The notes below the pieces were generated by a model. That model was not told where the DNA came from. It searched no databases and saw only the letters and a list, made by a program, of their open reading frames with translations. From the NCBI RefSeq assembly GCF_025244825.1, contig NZ_CP104263.1, forward strand, positions 1,922,001-1,986,000: DNA of 64,000 bases, given 5' to 3'. Positions within the stretch are counted from its first letter, which is position 1, and the number at the start of each line of letters is the position of its first letter. The DNA is from Arthrobacter jinronghuae. Lineage in GTDB: Bacteria > Actinomycetota > Actinomycetes > Actinomycetales > Micrococcaceae. This document shows, piece by piece, positions 53,919 through 63,855 of this stretch. Made by a program: the position numbers and the translations under genes.

Positions 53919-54311
53919 TCACGCCTGGCCCGCTTTGACCGCCAGGACCGGGCAGGCAGCCTCCAGCAGCACGCGCTGGGACGTGCTGCCAAGGAAAAGC
54001 TTCCCTACCGGCGTCCGGTGCCGGATCCCCAGCACCACCAACTGCGCACCGTGGTCCTGGGCGGCCTTCAGGATTTCCTCGGAGGCATCAAAATCCCCCA
54101 TGGGGTGAAGCAGGACATGGGAAACCCCGCTGCCCTGCAGGACACCGGTCAGCGTCTGCAGATAATCCGGGGTATGTTCCGGCCGCGGTTTGCGCGTGCT
54201 CTCCACGTTGACCACCACGAGTCCGGTGGCCAGGTCCCGCGCCGCCCGGAGCGCGGCGCGCAGCGCTGTTTCCCCCTCCGGTGTAGGTACGTATCCGACG
54301 ACGACGGTCAT
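53919..54311 (-). CDS. Universal stress protein (UspA family)
   Basis: Single-domain Usp of 130 residues. The ATP-binding motif G-x2-G-x9-G-S is seen in GIRHRTPVGKLFLGSTSQ, and the N-terminal VVVGYVPTPEG and C-terminal CPVLAVK strands fit the family. GAAGGA precedes the ATG by 4-5 nt. It follows the APC permease gene on the same strand (37-nt gap), so they may share a transcript; a Usp next to a transporter gene is common. It is convergent with kynU with a 6-nt gap. Confidence 0.9.
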   Translation of the reverse strand: MTVVVGYVPTPEGETALRAALRAARDLATGLVVVNVESTRKPRPEHTPDYLQTLTGVLQGSGVSHVLLHPMGDFDASEEILKAAQDHGAQLVVLGIRHRTPVGKLFLGSTSQRVLLEAACPVLAVKAGQA

Positions 54312-54348
54312 GGTTTCCTTCTTCCTGCCTGCTTCGCCACTGGCTCGC

Positions 54349-55752
54349 TCAGCTCAGCTGCGAGGGGTCGCTGAAACGGGTTTTACGCGCCTTGACCGCC
54401 CGGTTCCAGATCCAGGTGAGCACCCACAGCGCCAGTCCGAGCAGCAGCAGCAACCCGGCAATCCGGTACTCGATGGCATCCTGCGCCCACGGGCCAAGCA
54501 GGAAGGCGCAGGTTCCGGCGCCGATGAAGGGCATGATGCCGGGGGAGCGGAAGTGCGGCCGGTCGATCGGCGTTCGGCGCAGGACGATGCACGCGATGTT
54601 CACCACCGTGAAGACGGCCAGCAGCAGCAGTGCGGTGGTCCCGCCGAGTGCCGTCACCGTTTCCCGGCCCATGAAGTTGGTGACCACGATGATCAGGCCC
54701 ACCGCGATCGCCGTCGTAAACGCAATGGACGCCCAGGGGGTGCGGCGTCCGGGCAGGACCGCGGACAGTCCGCGGGGCAGGACATCCTGCTTTGCCATGC
54801 CATAGAGCAGCCGGCTGGCCATCAGCATGTTGATCAGGGCGGTGTTGGCGACGGCAAAGATGGACAGGAAGGGATAGATAACGTCCACGGGAAGGTTGGG
54901 GGCACCGGCACGCACCACCTCCAGCAGCGGGGTGGCGGATTCGGAGAGTTGCCCCACCGGCACCACGGCGACGGCGGCGATGGACACCAGCAGGTAGACC
55001 GAGACCGTGATGGTCAGGCCGGTAAGCATCACTTTCGGGAAGATCCTCACCGGATCGCGGGTTTCTTCCGCCATGTTCACCGAGTCTTCGAAGCCGACCA
55101 TGGAGAAGAACGCCAGGGCGGTGGCACCCGTGAGGGCGAGGAACACGCTCTTGCCGGTTTCCGTTTCAAACACGACCACCCGGGAGAAGTCCACATTGCC
55201 CTGGCCCATGGCCCAGAACCCGATGGCGATCACGATCAGGAGCCCGGTAAGCTCAATTGCCGTCAGGACGATGTTGAACTTCACGCTTTCCGCGGCGCCC
55301 CTCAGGTTCACCACGGCCAGCAGCAGCATGAAGGTGACAGCGACCGCGGTGACCCCGGTCTGCCCCCACCCAAGGTGGAATCCGACCATGAAGTTCTCGG
55401 CAAGGAACTTCGACGCCGTGGACGCGGAAGTGATACCGGAGCACAGCACCCCGAAGGTCACGAGGAAGGTCAGAAAATGCACGCCGAAGGCCTTATGCGT
55501 GTAGAGGGCTGCACCGGCGGCCTGCGGATACTTTGTCACCAGTTCGAGATAGGACAAAGCAGTAATCGTCGCCACCGCGAAAGCGAGCAGGATCGGCGCC
55601 CAGGCTGCACCGCCGATTTCGCCGGCCACCTGTCCGGTCAGGGCGTAGACGCCGGTGCCCAGGATGTCGCCGACAATAAAGAGCAGCAGCAGCTTGGTGC
55701 CCATGACCCGCTTGAGCTCGGGCTGGACGGTTTCCGCCTTGATGTCAGCCAT
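54349..55752 (-). CDS. APC family amino acid permease
   Basis: Secondary transporter of 467 residues with about twelve membrane helices. The unwound substrate helix is LFIVGDILGTGVYALTG near 24-40, and the family sequence FFSMVGFEDSVNMAEETRDPVR is in the centre. Cationic or aromatic amino acids are typical substrates; the sequence does not choose. The neighbouring kynU makes a kynurenine or tryptophan link tempting but it is on the other strand. AAGGA lies 5 nt before the ATG. Confidence 0.9.
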   Translation of the reverse strand: MADIKAETVQPELKRVMGTKLLLLFIVGDILGTGVYALTGQVAGEIGGAAWAPILLAFAVATITALSYLELVTKYPQAAGAALYTHKAFGVHFLTFLVTFGVLCSGITSASTASKFLAENFMVGFHLGWGQTGVTAVAVTFMLLLAVVNLRGAAESVKFNIVLTAIELTGLLIVIAIGFWAMGQGNVDFSRVVVFETETGKSVFLALTGATALAFFSMVGFEDSVNMAEETRDPVRIFPKVMLTGLTITVSVYLLVSIAAVAVVPVGQLSESATPLLEVVRAGAPNLPVDVIYPFLSIFAVANTALINMLMASRLLYGMAKQDVLPRGLSAVLPGRRTPWASIAFTTAIAVGLIIVVTNFMGRETVTALGGTTALLLLAVFTVVNIACIVLRRTPIDRPHFRSPGIMPFIGAGTCAFLLGPWAQDAIEYRIAGLLLLLGLALWVLTWIWNRAVKARKTRFSDPSQLS

Positions 55753-55840
55753 GGCTGTCCTTCCGGACGTTCAGGAGTGCCGCGTTGGTCGGTATTCTGC
55801 GCGGTGGCGCCGTCTTTAGGCAATGGGCTGCGGTGACGGC

Positions 55841-57139
55841 TTACCCGGATGCTGCCGGAATTACCCGGACCACACCGATCCGCCGTCCGCGCACGCCCAG
55901 TACCTCGAGCCGGCAGCCCGGGGCCTGCACCGCGTCACCGGGCCGGGCCATCCGGCCCAGCTGCTCCAGGATGTACCCGGCCACCGTTTCATACTGGCCC
56001 TCGGGCAGGCCGACGCCCGTGAGCCGCTCGAATTCCTGCAGGATGAGTGCACCGTCCACCACCAGCTGTCCCTTTTCCTTGCGGTAACGGTCTTCGGGGT
56101 CCCGGACTGTGTCGTACTCGTCGTAGATTTCCCCCACCAGTTCCTCCACCAGGTCTTCCAACGTGACAATGCCGTCAGTGCCGCCGTATTCATCCGCCAC
56201 GATCGCGATGTGGCTGTTCTCCCGGCGCATCCTGCCCAGGGACGGCAGGACCGCTGCGGTCCCTGGCAGGAACAGGACCGGCCGCAGGATGTCGGCTACG
56301 GTGCGTTTATCCGGACCCGCCGCCTCCGGGTCCGGCATCAGGTCCCGGACGTGGATGAACCCCAGGATGTCATCCACCGATCCGCCGGTGACCGGGTAGC
56401 GGGAATAGGGCTGGTGCCGCACCCGGTTCCTTGCTTCCTCCAGCGGAAGGTCTGCCCGGACAAAAACCACTTCGGTCCGGGGCCGCATCACCTCCTGCAC
56501 CAGCCTCGTGCCTGCTCCGAAGACGTCCGAAAGAATCCTGCGGCTGTCCTCGGCGAGCATCGGACTCGCCGCCACCATGTCCCACAATTCCTGGCTGCTC
56601 ACCGGCACGGTCTTGACGTTCGGATTTCCGCCCAGCAGGCGCACCACGGCATCGGTCGAAAAGGACAGCAGCCGGATGACGGGACGCATCAGCATGGCGA
56701 ACAGGTTCAGTGCGGGGGAGAGGATCCGGGCGTAGAGGACCGCATTCTGCATGGCCAGCCGCTTGGGCACCAGTTCCGAGAACACCAGGGACAGATAGGC
56801 CACAACGAGGGTCAGCAGAATGAACGCCGTTGCCTCCGCCGCGGACTCGGGCAGCCCCCACTGCCGCAGCACGGGCTCAACGGCCGGGGCCAGCGCCGAG
56901 GCACCGTAAGCAGCTGAGAAGAAACCGGAAAGGGTCACGCCGATCTGGATCGCCGACAGGAACAGATTGGGGTTGCGGGCCAGGTGTGCTGTTCGCCGGC
57001 CCTGCTTCCCGGTTCGCTCGATGGCGTTGATCTGACTCTCCCGGAGGGACACCAGCGCCATCTCCGCGCCGGCGAAGATTCCGCCCAGCAGAATGAAAAA
57101 AGCCACGAGCAGGAGATTAAAGACTCCGCTGCCGTCCAT
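55841..57139 (-). CDS. Hemolysin-family CBS-domain membrane protein (CorC/CNNM type)
   Basis: A 432-residue protein with the order DUF21 membrane domain (about 1-195, starting LLLVAFFILLGGIFAGAEMAL), a CBS pair (about 205-330, MRPRTEVVFVRAD, DILGFIHVRDL, ADEYGGTDGIVTLEDLVEE) and a CorC_HlyC domain to the end. Family members take part in Mg2+ or Co2+ transport. A TACCCT box at 57146-57151 (minus strand) lies 6 nt before the ATG, so a leaderless mRNA is possible. The nearby tRNA-Leu is transcribed the same way but has its own terminator. Confidence 0.9.
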   Translation of the reverse strand: MDGSGVFNLLLVAFFILLGGIFAGAEMALVSLRESQINAIERTGKQGRRTAHLARNPNLFLSAIQIGVTLSGFFSAAYGASALAPAVEPVLRQWGLPESAAEATAFILLTLVVAYLSLVFSELVPKRLAMQNAVLYARILSPALNLFAMLMRPVIRLLSFSTDAVVRLLGGNPNVKTVPVSSQELWDMVAASPMLAEDSRRILSDVFGAGTRLVQEVMRPRTEVVFVRADLPLEEARNRVRHQPYSRYPVTGGSVDDILGFIHVRDLMPDPEAAGPDKRTVADILRPVLFLPGTAAVLPSLGRMRRENSHIAIVADEYGGTDGIVTLEDLVEELVGEIYDEYDTVRDPEDRYRKEKGQLVVDGALILQEFERLTGVGLPEGQYETVAGYILEQLGRMARPGDAVQAPGCRLEVLGVRGRRIGVVRVIPAASG

Positions 57140-57205
57140 GGTGCGAGGGTACCGAAGGGCGGCAGGCGATGTGAGTCAAAGATCACAGCGGACGGTTCCG
57201 GACAA

Positions 57206-57247
57206 ACAAAAAAGTCCTCCCGGAATCCGTGGATTCCGGGAGGACTT
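57206..57247 (-). terminator. Terminator of tRNA-Leu
   Basis: AAGTCCTCCCGGAATCC and its exact complement form a 17-bp stem with a 2-nt gap, followed on the minus strand by TTTTTT. It begins 6 nt past the tRNA 3' end. Confidence 0.93.
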
Positions 57248-57252
57248 CACTG

Positions 57253-57335
57253 TGCGCGGAGGGGGACTTGAACCCCCACCCTCGTTAGAGGACTAGCACC
57301 TCAAGCTAGCGCGTCTGCCATTCCGCCACCCGCGC
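57253..57335 (-). tRNA. tRNA-Leu (anticodon GAG)
   Basis: An 83-nt class II tRNA. The acceptor stem GCGCGGG pairs with TCCGCGC (one G-U pair) with discriminator A. The anticodon arm is CTAGC-TTGAGGT-GCTAG with GAG at positions 34-36, reading CUC and CUU. A short variable arm and the T-arm with GGTTCAAGTCC follow. CCA is not encoded. The D-arm begins TGGCGGAATGGCAGACGCG, typical for leucine. Confidence 0.96.
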
Positions 57336-57527
57336 TGGGTGATCTCCACAGGCTCTTCAGTTGTTCAAAAGCTGTGGAAGCAACGGGAAAAACTCTAACA
57401 CGGTTTATGCGTGAACCACGAATCGGCCCAAGCCGGAGGCCTGTTGGCCTGCCGTTGCCGCGAAATACGGCCCATCCTGCCATTGCTCTGGCTAAGCTGG
57501 CTGCACAGTTCATCGAAGGAGAAGCAC

Positions 57528-58850
57528 ATGCCTACAGACGTCCGTGCCGAGCAGCCCCGCGCCGAAGACGAGGTGGCCCGGATCTGCCAGGAGCTCATCC
57601 GTTTCGACACCTCCAACTTCGGCGACAACTCCGGCCCGGGGGAGCGTGCCGCTGCCGAGTACACCGCCGGACTGATCGAAGAAGCCGGGTTGTCCGCCGA
57701 TCTGTTCGAGTCTGCTCCCGGACGCGCCTCGGTAGTGACCCGGATGGAGGGCACCGACTCCTCCCTGCCCGCCCTCGTGGTCCACGGCCACCTTGACGTG
57801 GTTCCGGCCCAGAAAGCGGACTGGACGGTGGACCCGTTCAGCGGCGAGGAACGGGACGGGCTGATCTGGGGCCGCGGGGCCGTGGACATGAAGGACATGG
57901 ACGCCATGATCCTGTCCGTAATGCGTTCCATGGCCCGCACCGGAACACGTCCGCGGCGGGATATCGTCTTCGCGTTCTTCGCCGATGAAGAAGCCGGCGG
58001 CGACTACGGCGCACGCTGGGCAGTGGAACACCGCCCGGAACTGTTCGACGGCGCCACGGAGGCCATCTCCGAGGTGGGCGGCTTCTCGGCCACCATCGGC
58101 GGGAAGCGGACCTACCTGCTGCAGACAGCGGAAAAGGGCATCTCCTGGCTGCGGCTGGTGGCCCACGGGCGTGCCGGGCACGGTTCCCAGATCAACACCG
58201 ACAACGCGGTCACCCGCCTGGCCCGCGCCGTCGCCAATATCGGCAGCCACCCCTGGCCCATCGAGCTGACGGATACCACCCGCGCCTTCCTGGACGGCGT
58301 CACCGAACTGACCGGTGTCGAGTTCGATCCGGAGAACCCGGACCGGATCCTTGCCGAACTGGGCACCGTAGCCCGGTTTGTGGGCGCCACCCTGCAGAAC
58401 ACCTCCAACCCCACCGTGTTGAAGGCCGGGTACAAGCACAACGTCATCCCCGGCACCGCCGAGGCCCTGATCGATGCCCGGACCCTGCCCGGGCAGGAGG
58501 AACAGGTGCTGGCCACCATCCGCGAACTTGCCGGCGAAGGCATCGACATCAGCTACGAGCACCAGGACGTGTCCCTCGAAGTGCCGTTCAAGGGCAACCT
58601 GGTCGACTCGATGATCTCCGCCCTGCAGGCAGAGGACCCCGGTGCTCCGGTGCTGCCCTACACGCTCTCAGGGGGCACGGACAACAAGTCCCTCAGCCGG
58701 CTGGGCATCACCGGGTACGGTTTCGCCCCGCTGCGCCTCCCGGCGGACCTGGACTTCACGGGCATGTTCCATGGCGTTGATGAACGGGTGCCGGTGGATT
58801 CCCTGAAGTTCGGCACCCGGGTCCTGTCCCGCCTGCTGACCGACTACTGA
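57528..58850 (+). CDS. M20/M25/M40 family metallopeptidase
   Basis: Zinc hydrolase of 440 residues, probably a cytosolic dipeptidase or acylase. Metal ligands are seen in VVHGHLDVVP (His88, Asp90), the bridging Asp in GAVDMKD (Asp120), the catalytic Glu pair in FADEEAGGDYG, and a late His in GMFHGVDE. A dimerisation domain occupies about 195-310. AAGGAG is 6 nt before the ATG. The acyl-CoA dehydrogenase gene starts 29 nt after its stop with its own ribosome site, so they probably form an operon. Confidence 0.92.
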   Translation: MPTDVRAEQPRAEDEVARICQELIRFDTSNFGDNSGPGERAAAEYTAGLIEEAGLSADLFESAPGRASVVTRMEGTDSSLPALVVHGHLDVVPAQKADWTVDPFSGEERDGLIWGRGAVDMKDMDAMILSVMRSMARTGTRPRRDIVFAFFADEEAGGDYGARWAVEHRPELFDGATEAISEVGGFSATIGGKRTYLLQTAEKGISWLRLVAHGRAGHGSQINTDNAVTRLARAVANIGSHPWPIELTDTTRAFLDGVTELTGVEFDPENPDRILAELGTVARFVGATLQNTSNPTVLKAGYKHNVIPGTAEALIDARTLPGQEEQVLATIRELAGEGIDISYEHQDVSLEVPFKGNLVDSMISALQAEDPGAPVLPYTLSGGTDNKSLSRLGITGYGFAPLRLPADLDFTGMFHGVDERVPVDSLKFGTRVLSRLLTDY

Positions 58851-58879
58851 TCCCTTCCCGCCTTCTGAAGGAGAACCCC

Positions 58880-60031
58880 TTGCCGGCCCCCGCCGATATC
58901 CTCACCCCGGAACTGCTGGAGCGCCTGCGCTCCCGTGCCGCAGGCTATGACGAAACCAACAGTTTCTTCACCCAGGACCTGGCGGAGCTGCGCGCCGCGG
59001 GCTACCTCGCCCTGTTCACCTCAAAGGACGAGGGCGGAGCCGGTTTGGGGATTCCCGACGTCGTCTCCTGCCAGCGGCTCCTGGCCTCCGCCGCTCCGGC
59101 GACGGCACTGGCTGTGAACATGCACCTGGTCTGGTGCGGCGTCGCGCACCTGCTCGCCCTGGCGGGAGATAACTCGCTGGACTTCGTCCTCCGCGAGGCG
59201 GCGGCGGGCGAGCTGTTTGCGTTTGGAGTGTCCGAGCCCGGCAACCCCGCCGTGCTCTTCGATTCGCACACCGCGGCCCGTCCCACGGGCGACGGCGGCT
59301 ACGCCTTCACCGGCACCAAGATCTTCACCAGCCTGTCCCCGGCCTGGACCCGGCTGGGCATCTTCGGGAAGGACTCCTCGGACCCGGAGGAGCCGCGCCT
59401 GGTCTTCGGATTCGCGGACCGCGGTACCGGGGGCATCACCATCGCGGATGACTGGGACACCATGGGCATGCGGGCCAGCCAGTCCTGCACCACGCACCTG
59501 GACAACGCTGTGGTGCCGGCCGCACGGATGGTCCGCACGACGCCGGTGGGCCCGCACGGGGATGCCTTTGTCTTCGGAATCTTCGCCTTGTTCGAAACCC
59601 TGCTGTCCGCCGTCTATACGGGCATCGGGGACCGCGCCGTGGAACTGGCCGTTGAGGCAGCCTCCGGGCGCGTCGGGCGCGAGGGCACTCCGGCGTCGGC
59701 GGATCCCGCTACCCGCTGGAAGATTGCCGACGCCGCGCTGCGGATGGACGGCGTCCATCTGCAGCTCGGAGCAGTGGCACGGGATCTTGAGGAGGGCACG
59801 GACCACGGCAGCTACTGGTTCCCGCTGCTTTCCGGCCTGAAGTACCGGACCACCGAAACGGCGCGCGGCGTGGTGGAGACCGCCGTTCGGGTTGCGGGTG
59901 GCCGCAGCTATTTCCGGGGCTCCGAACTGGAACGGCTCTACCGTGACGTCCTTGCCGGCATGTTCCACCCCTCAAGCGAGGATTCGGTGCATGGCAGCGT
60001 GGCCAACGCGGTCCTGGGCCCGGTGGAGTAA
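58880..60031 (+). CDS. Acyl-CoA dehydrogenase family protein
   Basis: Flavoprotein of 383 residues, short for the family. Domains in order: N-terminal helical (LAELRAAGYLALFTSKDEGGAG), middle FAFGVSEPGNPAVLF with the flavin-contacting stretch GTKIFTSLSP and WDTMGMRASQSC, and a C-terminal helical bundle with GGRSYFRGSELERLYRD. The catalytic Glu at the usual place in the C-terminal domain is not obvious. The start is a TTG at 58880 backed by AAGGAG 7 nt upstream. The substrate is unknown. Confidence 0.88.
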   Translation: MPAPADILTPELLERLRSRAAGYDETNSFFTQDLAELRAAGYLALFTSKDEGGAGLGIPDVVSCQRLLASAAPATALAVNMHLVWCGVAHLLALAGDNSLDFVLREAAAGELFAFGVSEPGNPAVLFDSHTAARPTGDGGYAFTGTKIFTSLSPAWTRLGIFGKDSSDPEEPRLVFGFADRGTGGITIADDWDTMGMRASQSCTTHLDNAVVPAARMVRTTPVGPHGDAFVFGIFALFETLLSAVYTGIGDRAVELAVEAASGRVGREGTPASADPATRWKIADAALRMDGVHLQLGAVARDLEEGTDHGSYWFPLLSGLKYRTTETARGVVETAVRVAGGRSYFRGSELERLYRDVLAGMFHPSSEDSVHGSVANAVLGPVE

Positions 60032-60063
60032 GGCCCGGCGGAGTAAGAACCGGCGGGCGGAGG

Positions 60064-60297
60064 CTAGGTGGTCCGCTGGACGCGCAGGACTCTTCGGCGC
60101 AGCCAGAACCGACGTCCGCCGCCGCTGTAGATCCGGCTGCGGTGCAGTTCCCACTTGCCGTACTCGGCGTGCTCCACGAGGCGGCGCCGGGCATCGGGCA
60201 GTGATTCGTTCGGGTCCACCGACACCACCAGGTACTCGTAGTCCCGGGAATTTTCGCGCCGGCGGGAGACATCAGGTGCAAGAATTTGTTCGCGCAT
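60064..60297 (-). CDS. DUF5703 family protein
   Basis: A 77-residue basic protein. YEYLVVSVDPNESLPDARRRLVEHAEYGKWELHRSRIY and RRFWLRRRVLRV match the DUF5703 pattern known from actinobacteria. No membrane segment or signal peptide. It is divergent from the hypothetical gene at 60339 and convergent with the acyl-CoA dehydrogenase gene. Its function is unknown; the many arginines suggest nucleic-acid or membrane contact but nothing shows this. Confidence 0.82.
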   Translation of the reverse strand: MREQILAPDVSRRRENSRDYEYLVVSVDPNESLPDARRRLVEHAEYGKWELHRSRIYSGGGRRFWLRRRVLRVQRTT

Positions 60298-60338
60298 TTC
60301 CCTCCAATTTTCCCTACTTTACCGATAACGTCTAGGTC

Positions 60339-60653
60339 ATGAGCATAGATCCGCGCATCGCGCTCCAGTCCCTTGTCACTGCGTTCGAGGAGCACCTCGC
60401 GGCCGCGGCCGCACGACGCGGTGAGAAGGATCCGGTGGTCGAAAGCGCGTACCTGGCCATCGCCGATGCCTTCGAAGTCTATGAGGAAGTCCTTTACGAC
60501 GCCTACGGCGAAGTGACGCCGCTGGAGATCTACGAAGACGATGAGGACGAAGGCGACTACGACGCCGCGGACGAGGTGGACGAAGTTCCGCAGGATCCGA
60601 CAGCTGCCGGAGACCAGGACAATGGCCCGCTGGGACGCTCAGCCAACCGGTAG
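60339..60653 (+). CDS. Conserved hypothetical acidic protein
   Basis: A 104-residue protein with a helical N-terminal half (LQSLVTAFEEHLAAAAARRG, VESAYLAIADAFEVYEEVLYDAYGEVTPLEIY) and a very acidic, probably disordered tail (YEDDEDEGDYDAADEVDE). I know this only as a conserved hypothetical of Arthrobacter-like genomes. TAACGT at 60326-60331 is 7 nt before the ATG and there is no ribosome site, so it is probably leaderless. uppP follows after 52 nt. Confidence 0.75.
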   Translation: MSIDPRIALQSLVTAFEEHLAAAAARRGEKDPVVESAYLAIADAFEVYEEVLYDAYGEVTPLEIYEDDEDEGDYDAADEVDEVPQDPTAAGDQDNGPLGRSANR

Positions 60654-60705
60654 CGGCCGCCACGGGTGAACGGATGCGTCACAGGAGTCTATTAGAGTCT
60701 TAGGT

Positions 60706-61530
60706 GTGAATTGGTTTGAAGCGATCTTCCTTGGCCTGATCCAGGGTCTGACAGAGTTCCTCCCCATCTCCTCCAGCGCACACCTGCGCATCGTGGGGGA
60801 GTTGCTGCCCGGGGCACAGGACCCGGGAGCGGCCTTTACCGCCATCACCCAGCTGGGCACGGAAACCGCCGTGGCGGTGTATTTCTGGAAGGACATTGTC
60901 CGGATCATCAAGTCCTGGTTCGGTTCGCTGTCCGGCCGGGTGCCCCGCAATGATCCGGATGCCCGCATGGGCTGGCTGATCATCATCGGCACCATCCCCA
61001 TCGTGGTCCTGGGCCTGCTCTTCCAGGACCAGATCGAAAGCACCTTCCGCAGCCTCTGGATCGTCGCCACCATGCTGATTGTCTTCGGCATCATCCTGGC
61101 CGTAGCCGACGCGGTCGGCCGCCAGCAGCGTAAACTGGACCAGCTCACCTATCGCCACGGCATCCTGTACGGCTTTGCCCAGGCCCTGGCGCTGATCCCC
61201 GGCGTTTCCCGGTCAGGCGGCACCATTACCGCCGGGCTGCTCATGGGCTACACCCGTGAAGCCGCGGCCCGGTACGCCTTCCTGCTGGCCATTCCCGCAG
61301 TGTTCGGCAGCGGCCTGTTCCAGCTGGTCAAGTCGCTGGACGAGCCCATGCCCTACACCGCGCTGCAGACCGGTGCCGCTACGGTGGTCGCCTTCGTTGT
61401 GGGCTTCATCATCATCGGCTGGTTCCTGCGTTACGTCTCCACCCGCAGCTACCGCCTCTTCGTCTGGTACCGCATCCTCCTCGGCATCTGCATCTACCTC
61501 CTCCTGGGCTTCGGCGTCCTTACCGCCTAG
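60706..61530 (+). CDS. uppP: Undecaprenyl-diphosphate phosphatase
   Basis: Dephosphorylates undecaprenyl diphosphate to recycle the lipid carrier of cell wall synthesis; gives bacitracin tolerance when abundant. The 274-residue membrane protein has the catalytic motifs [15 protein letters not shown] near 14-28 and [11 protein letters not shown] near 165. GTG start; TAGAGT at 60693-60698 lies 7 nt upstream, suggesting a leaderless transcript. mshC starts 22 nt after the stop with its own TAGAGT box. Also called bacA. Confidence 0.96.
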   Translation: MNWFEAIFLGLIQGLTEFLPISSSAHLRIVGELLPGAQDPGAAFTAITQLGTETAVAVYFWKDIVRIIKSWFGSLSGRVPRNDPDARMGWLIIIGTIPIVVLGLLFQDQIESTFRSLWIVATMLIVFGIILAVADAVGRQQRKLDQLTYRHGILYGFAQALALIPGVSRSGGTITAGLLMGYTREAAARYAFLLAIPAVFGSGLFQLVKSLDEPMPYTALQTGAATVVAFVVGFIIIGWFLRYVSTRSYRLFVWYRILLGICIYLLLGFGVLTA

Positions 61531-61552
61531 CCGTGCCCGTTAGAGTGGAAGG

Positions 61553-62833
61553 GTGATTGCCTGGAAATCTTCCTCCCTGCCCTCCCTGCCCGGAAAGTCG
61601 GACGACGTCCGGCTCTATGACACGGCCGCACAGGCCAGGGTGACCGTGCGTCCCGGCGGCGACGCGAGCATGTACGTCTGCGGGATCACTCCGTACGACG
61701 CCACGCACATGGGCCACGCCTCCACCTACGTGGCGTTCGACCTGCTCAACCGCCAGTGGCGCGACGCCGGACACACCGTCCGGTACGTCCAGAACGTCAC
61801 CGACGTCGATGATCCGCTGCTCGAGCGCGCCAACGCCACCGGTGCGGACTGGCGGCAGCTCGCGCAGGAGCAGACCCAGCTTTTCCGTGATGACATGGAG
61901 GCCTTGAACGTCCTGGCCCCGGACCACTACATCGGCGCTGTAGAGGCAGTGGAGTGGATCGTGCCGGTGGTGGAGGACCTGATGGACCGCGGCCTGGCCT
62001 ACCGGGTTTCCGGCAACGGCGGAGAGCCCGACGGCGACCTCTACTTCGACGTCGACGCCGCTTCCCGTCTGGCTGAAGGGGATCCGGATGCCTGGTGGCT
62101 GGGACAGGTCTCGCACCTGACCCGGGAACAGATGCTGCCGGTCTTCGCGGAGCGCGGGGGAGACCCGGAGCGTCCCGGCAAGCGGAACGCCCTGGACCCG
62201 CTGCTGTGGCGCATGGCCCGGACCGGTGAACCGTCCTGGGACGGCGGCCGGCTCGGCACCGGACGTCCGGGCTGGCATATTGAGTGTTCCGTCATCGCCC
62301 AGCGTTTCCTGCCCCGTCCCTTCACGGTGCAGGCCGGCGGCTCGGACCTGGTCTTCCCGCACCACGAAATGAGTGCCGGACACGCCTTTGCCTGCGAGGG
62401 CACGCCTCTGGCCTCGCACTACGCCCATGCCGGCATGGTGGGGTTCGACGGCGAGAAAATGAGCAAGTCGCTGGGCAACCTGGTCCTGGTTTCCCGGCTG
62501 CGTGCCGAGGGAGTGGAGCCGGCAGCCATCCGCCTGGTGCTGCTGTCCCATCACTACCGCACCGATTGGTTCTGGACTTCAGACCAGCTGCGGCGGGCAG
62601 AGGAACGCCTGGTGGCGTGGCGGAAGGCCCTGCAGTTCACCAATGATGACGACGCCGCCGCCCTCGTGCAGCAGATCCGCGCCGCACTGGCTGATGACCT
62701 GGATGCTCCGGCCGCACTGCAGGCCGTCGATGCCTGGGCCGGTGCAGCGGTCCGCGGCGAAACGAAGGGGAGCCAGGCCGGCGCCGAACTCGTTTGTTCC
62801 GCACTGAACGCCTTGCTCGGACTCCAGCTCTAG
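61553..62833 (+). CDS. mshC: L-cysteine:1D-myo-inositol 2-amino-2-deoxy-glucopyranoside ligase
   Basis: Joins cysteine to GlcN-inositol in mycothiol synthesis, the actinobacterial thiol pathway. A class I cysteinyl-tRNA-synthetase-like protein of 426 residues: Cys43 in YVCGITPYD is a zinc ligand, THMGHA is the HIGH-like motif, [10 protein letters not shown] and HHEMSAGHA supply more zinc ligands, and [10 protein letters not shown] near 302 is the KMSKS loop. It lacks the tRNA anticodon domain of CysS. GTG start; TAGAGT at 61541-61546 is 6 nt upstream. Confidence 0.96.
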   Translation: MIAWKSSSLPSLPGKSDDVRLYDTAAQARVTVRPGGDASMYVCGITPYDATHMGHASTYVAFDLLNRQWRDAGHTVRYVQNVTDVDDPLLERANATGADWRQLAQEQTQLFRDDMEALNVLAPDHYIGAVEAVEWIVPVVEDLMDRGLAYRVSGNGGEPDGDLYFDVDAASRLAEGDPDAWWLGQVSHLTREQMLPVFAERGGDPERPGKRNALDPLLWRMARTGEPSWDGGRLGTGRPGWHIECSVIAQRFLPRPFTVQAGGSDLVFPHHEMSAGHAFACEGTPLASHYAHAGMVGFDGEKMSKSLGNLVLVSRLRAEGVEPAAIRLVLLSHHYRTDWFWTSDQLRRAEERLVAWRKALQFTNDDDAAALVQQIRAALADDLDAPAALQAVDAWAGAAVRGETKGSQAGAELVCSALNALLGLQL

Positions 62834-62855
62834 GGCTCAGTTCCAGGGACGTCCA

Positions 62856-62880
62856 GCCGCCGGGACTCAGTCCCGGCGGC
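62856..62880. terminator. Hairpin between convergent mshC and PAC2 gene
   Basis: GCCGCCGGGACT and AGTCCCGGCGGC are exact complements around a single C, so the working stem is about 10 bp with a small loop. It overlaps the last codons of the PAC2 gene. No U-tract. Confidence 0.6.
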
Positions 62881-63751
62881 GGCGCTTCAGGTACCGCTCG
62901 AATTCACGGGCAATCGATTCGCCGCTGGCTTCGGGAAGATCGGCGGTGTCCTTGGCCTCTTCCAGCTGGCGGACGTACGCCGCAACCTCGGGGTCTTCGG
63001 TGGCGAGTTCATCCACGCCGCGTTCCCAGGCTTCGGCCTCTTCGGTCAGCAGATGCGTGTCCAAGGGCGCCTGCAGCAGCTCCTCGATGCGGTTCAGCAA
63101 CGCCAGCTGCGCCTTGGGCGAGGGCGCCTGCCCCACGTAGTGCGGTACGGCTGCCCAGAGCGAGATGGAGGGAATATCCGCCAGGCCGGCCATCTCGGAC
63201 ACCACGCCCACAATCCCGATCGGCCCTTCGTAGGAGGACGGCTCCAGGCTCAGGCTTTCCTGCAGGTCCGGTTCCTCGCAGGAAGCGCTGACCGGGATGG
63301 GCCGGGAATGCGGAACATCGGCGAGCAGCGCACCGGCCAGGACAATGCAGTCCACATCCAGTTCCTTGGCCAGGGCTATGAGCTCGGCGGTGTAGGCCCG
63401 CCACTTGTAGGACGGTTCGACGCCGGTGACGAAGATGATGTCCAGGTTGCTGAACGGCACCTCGGCACGGGAGATGCGCGTCGTCGGCCACTTGATCCGG
63501 TGCCCGCCGGAAGCCGTCCGTTTCAGGGACGGTCTGGTGAACTGGAAGTCGTAGTATTCGTCCGCGTCGATACTGGCAATTTTTTCGCTGTCCCAGTGCC
63601 GGCTCAGGAATTTCAGGGCATCGGAGGCTGCTTCACCCGCATCATTCCAGCCTTCGAACGCGGCCAGCATCACCGTGACGCGTTCGGAGGACGTCCCGTC
63701 GCCAAAAAAGTCCTGGAGGCCTGTGGCTTCAAAGCCTTCGGTATTGCTCAC
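62867..63751 (-). CDS. PAC2 family protein
   Basis: A 294-residue member of the PAC2 (proteasome-assembly-chaperone-like) family. AFEGWNDAGEAASDAL, FQFTRPSLKR, FVTGVEPSYKWRAYTAELIALA and the late SLWAAVPHYVGQAPSPKA are the conserved blocks; a coiled C-terminal region rich in Glu and Arg follows. The role in actinobacteria is not established. A TAGTGT box at 63758-63763 (minus strand) is 6 nt before the GTG at 63751; a second GTG at 63754 would be only 3 nt from it. It is divergent from the HAD gene. Confidence 0.88.
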   Translation of the reverse strand: MSNTEGFEATGLQDFFGDGTSSERVTVMLAAFEGWNDAGEAASDALKFLSRHWDSEKIASIDADEYYDFQFTRPSLKRTASGGHRIKWPTTRISRAEVPFSNLDIIFVTGVEPSYKWRAYTAELIALAKELDVDCIVLAGALLADVPHSRPIPVSASCEEPDLQESLSLEPSSYEGPIGIVGVVSEMAGLADIPSISLWAAVPHYVGQAPSPKAQLALLNRIEELLQAPLDTHLLTEEAEAWERGVDELATEDPEVAAYVRQLEEAKDTADLPEASGESIAREFERYLKRRRRD

Positions 63752-63855
63752 CACTTCACACTATGCCCCGTCCGCCCCGCATGTCAGGACCGGGCAACGG
63801 CGCTTCGCGGAGAGCAAAAGAAACACCGGCTTCCGCCGCCCCGTAGACTTAGGAC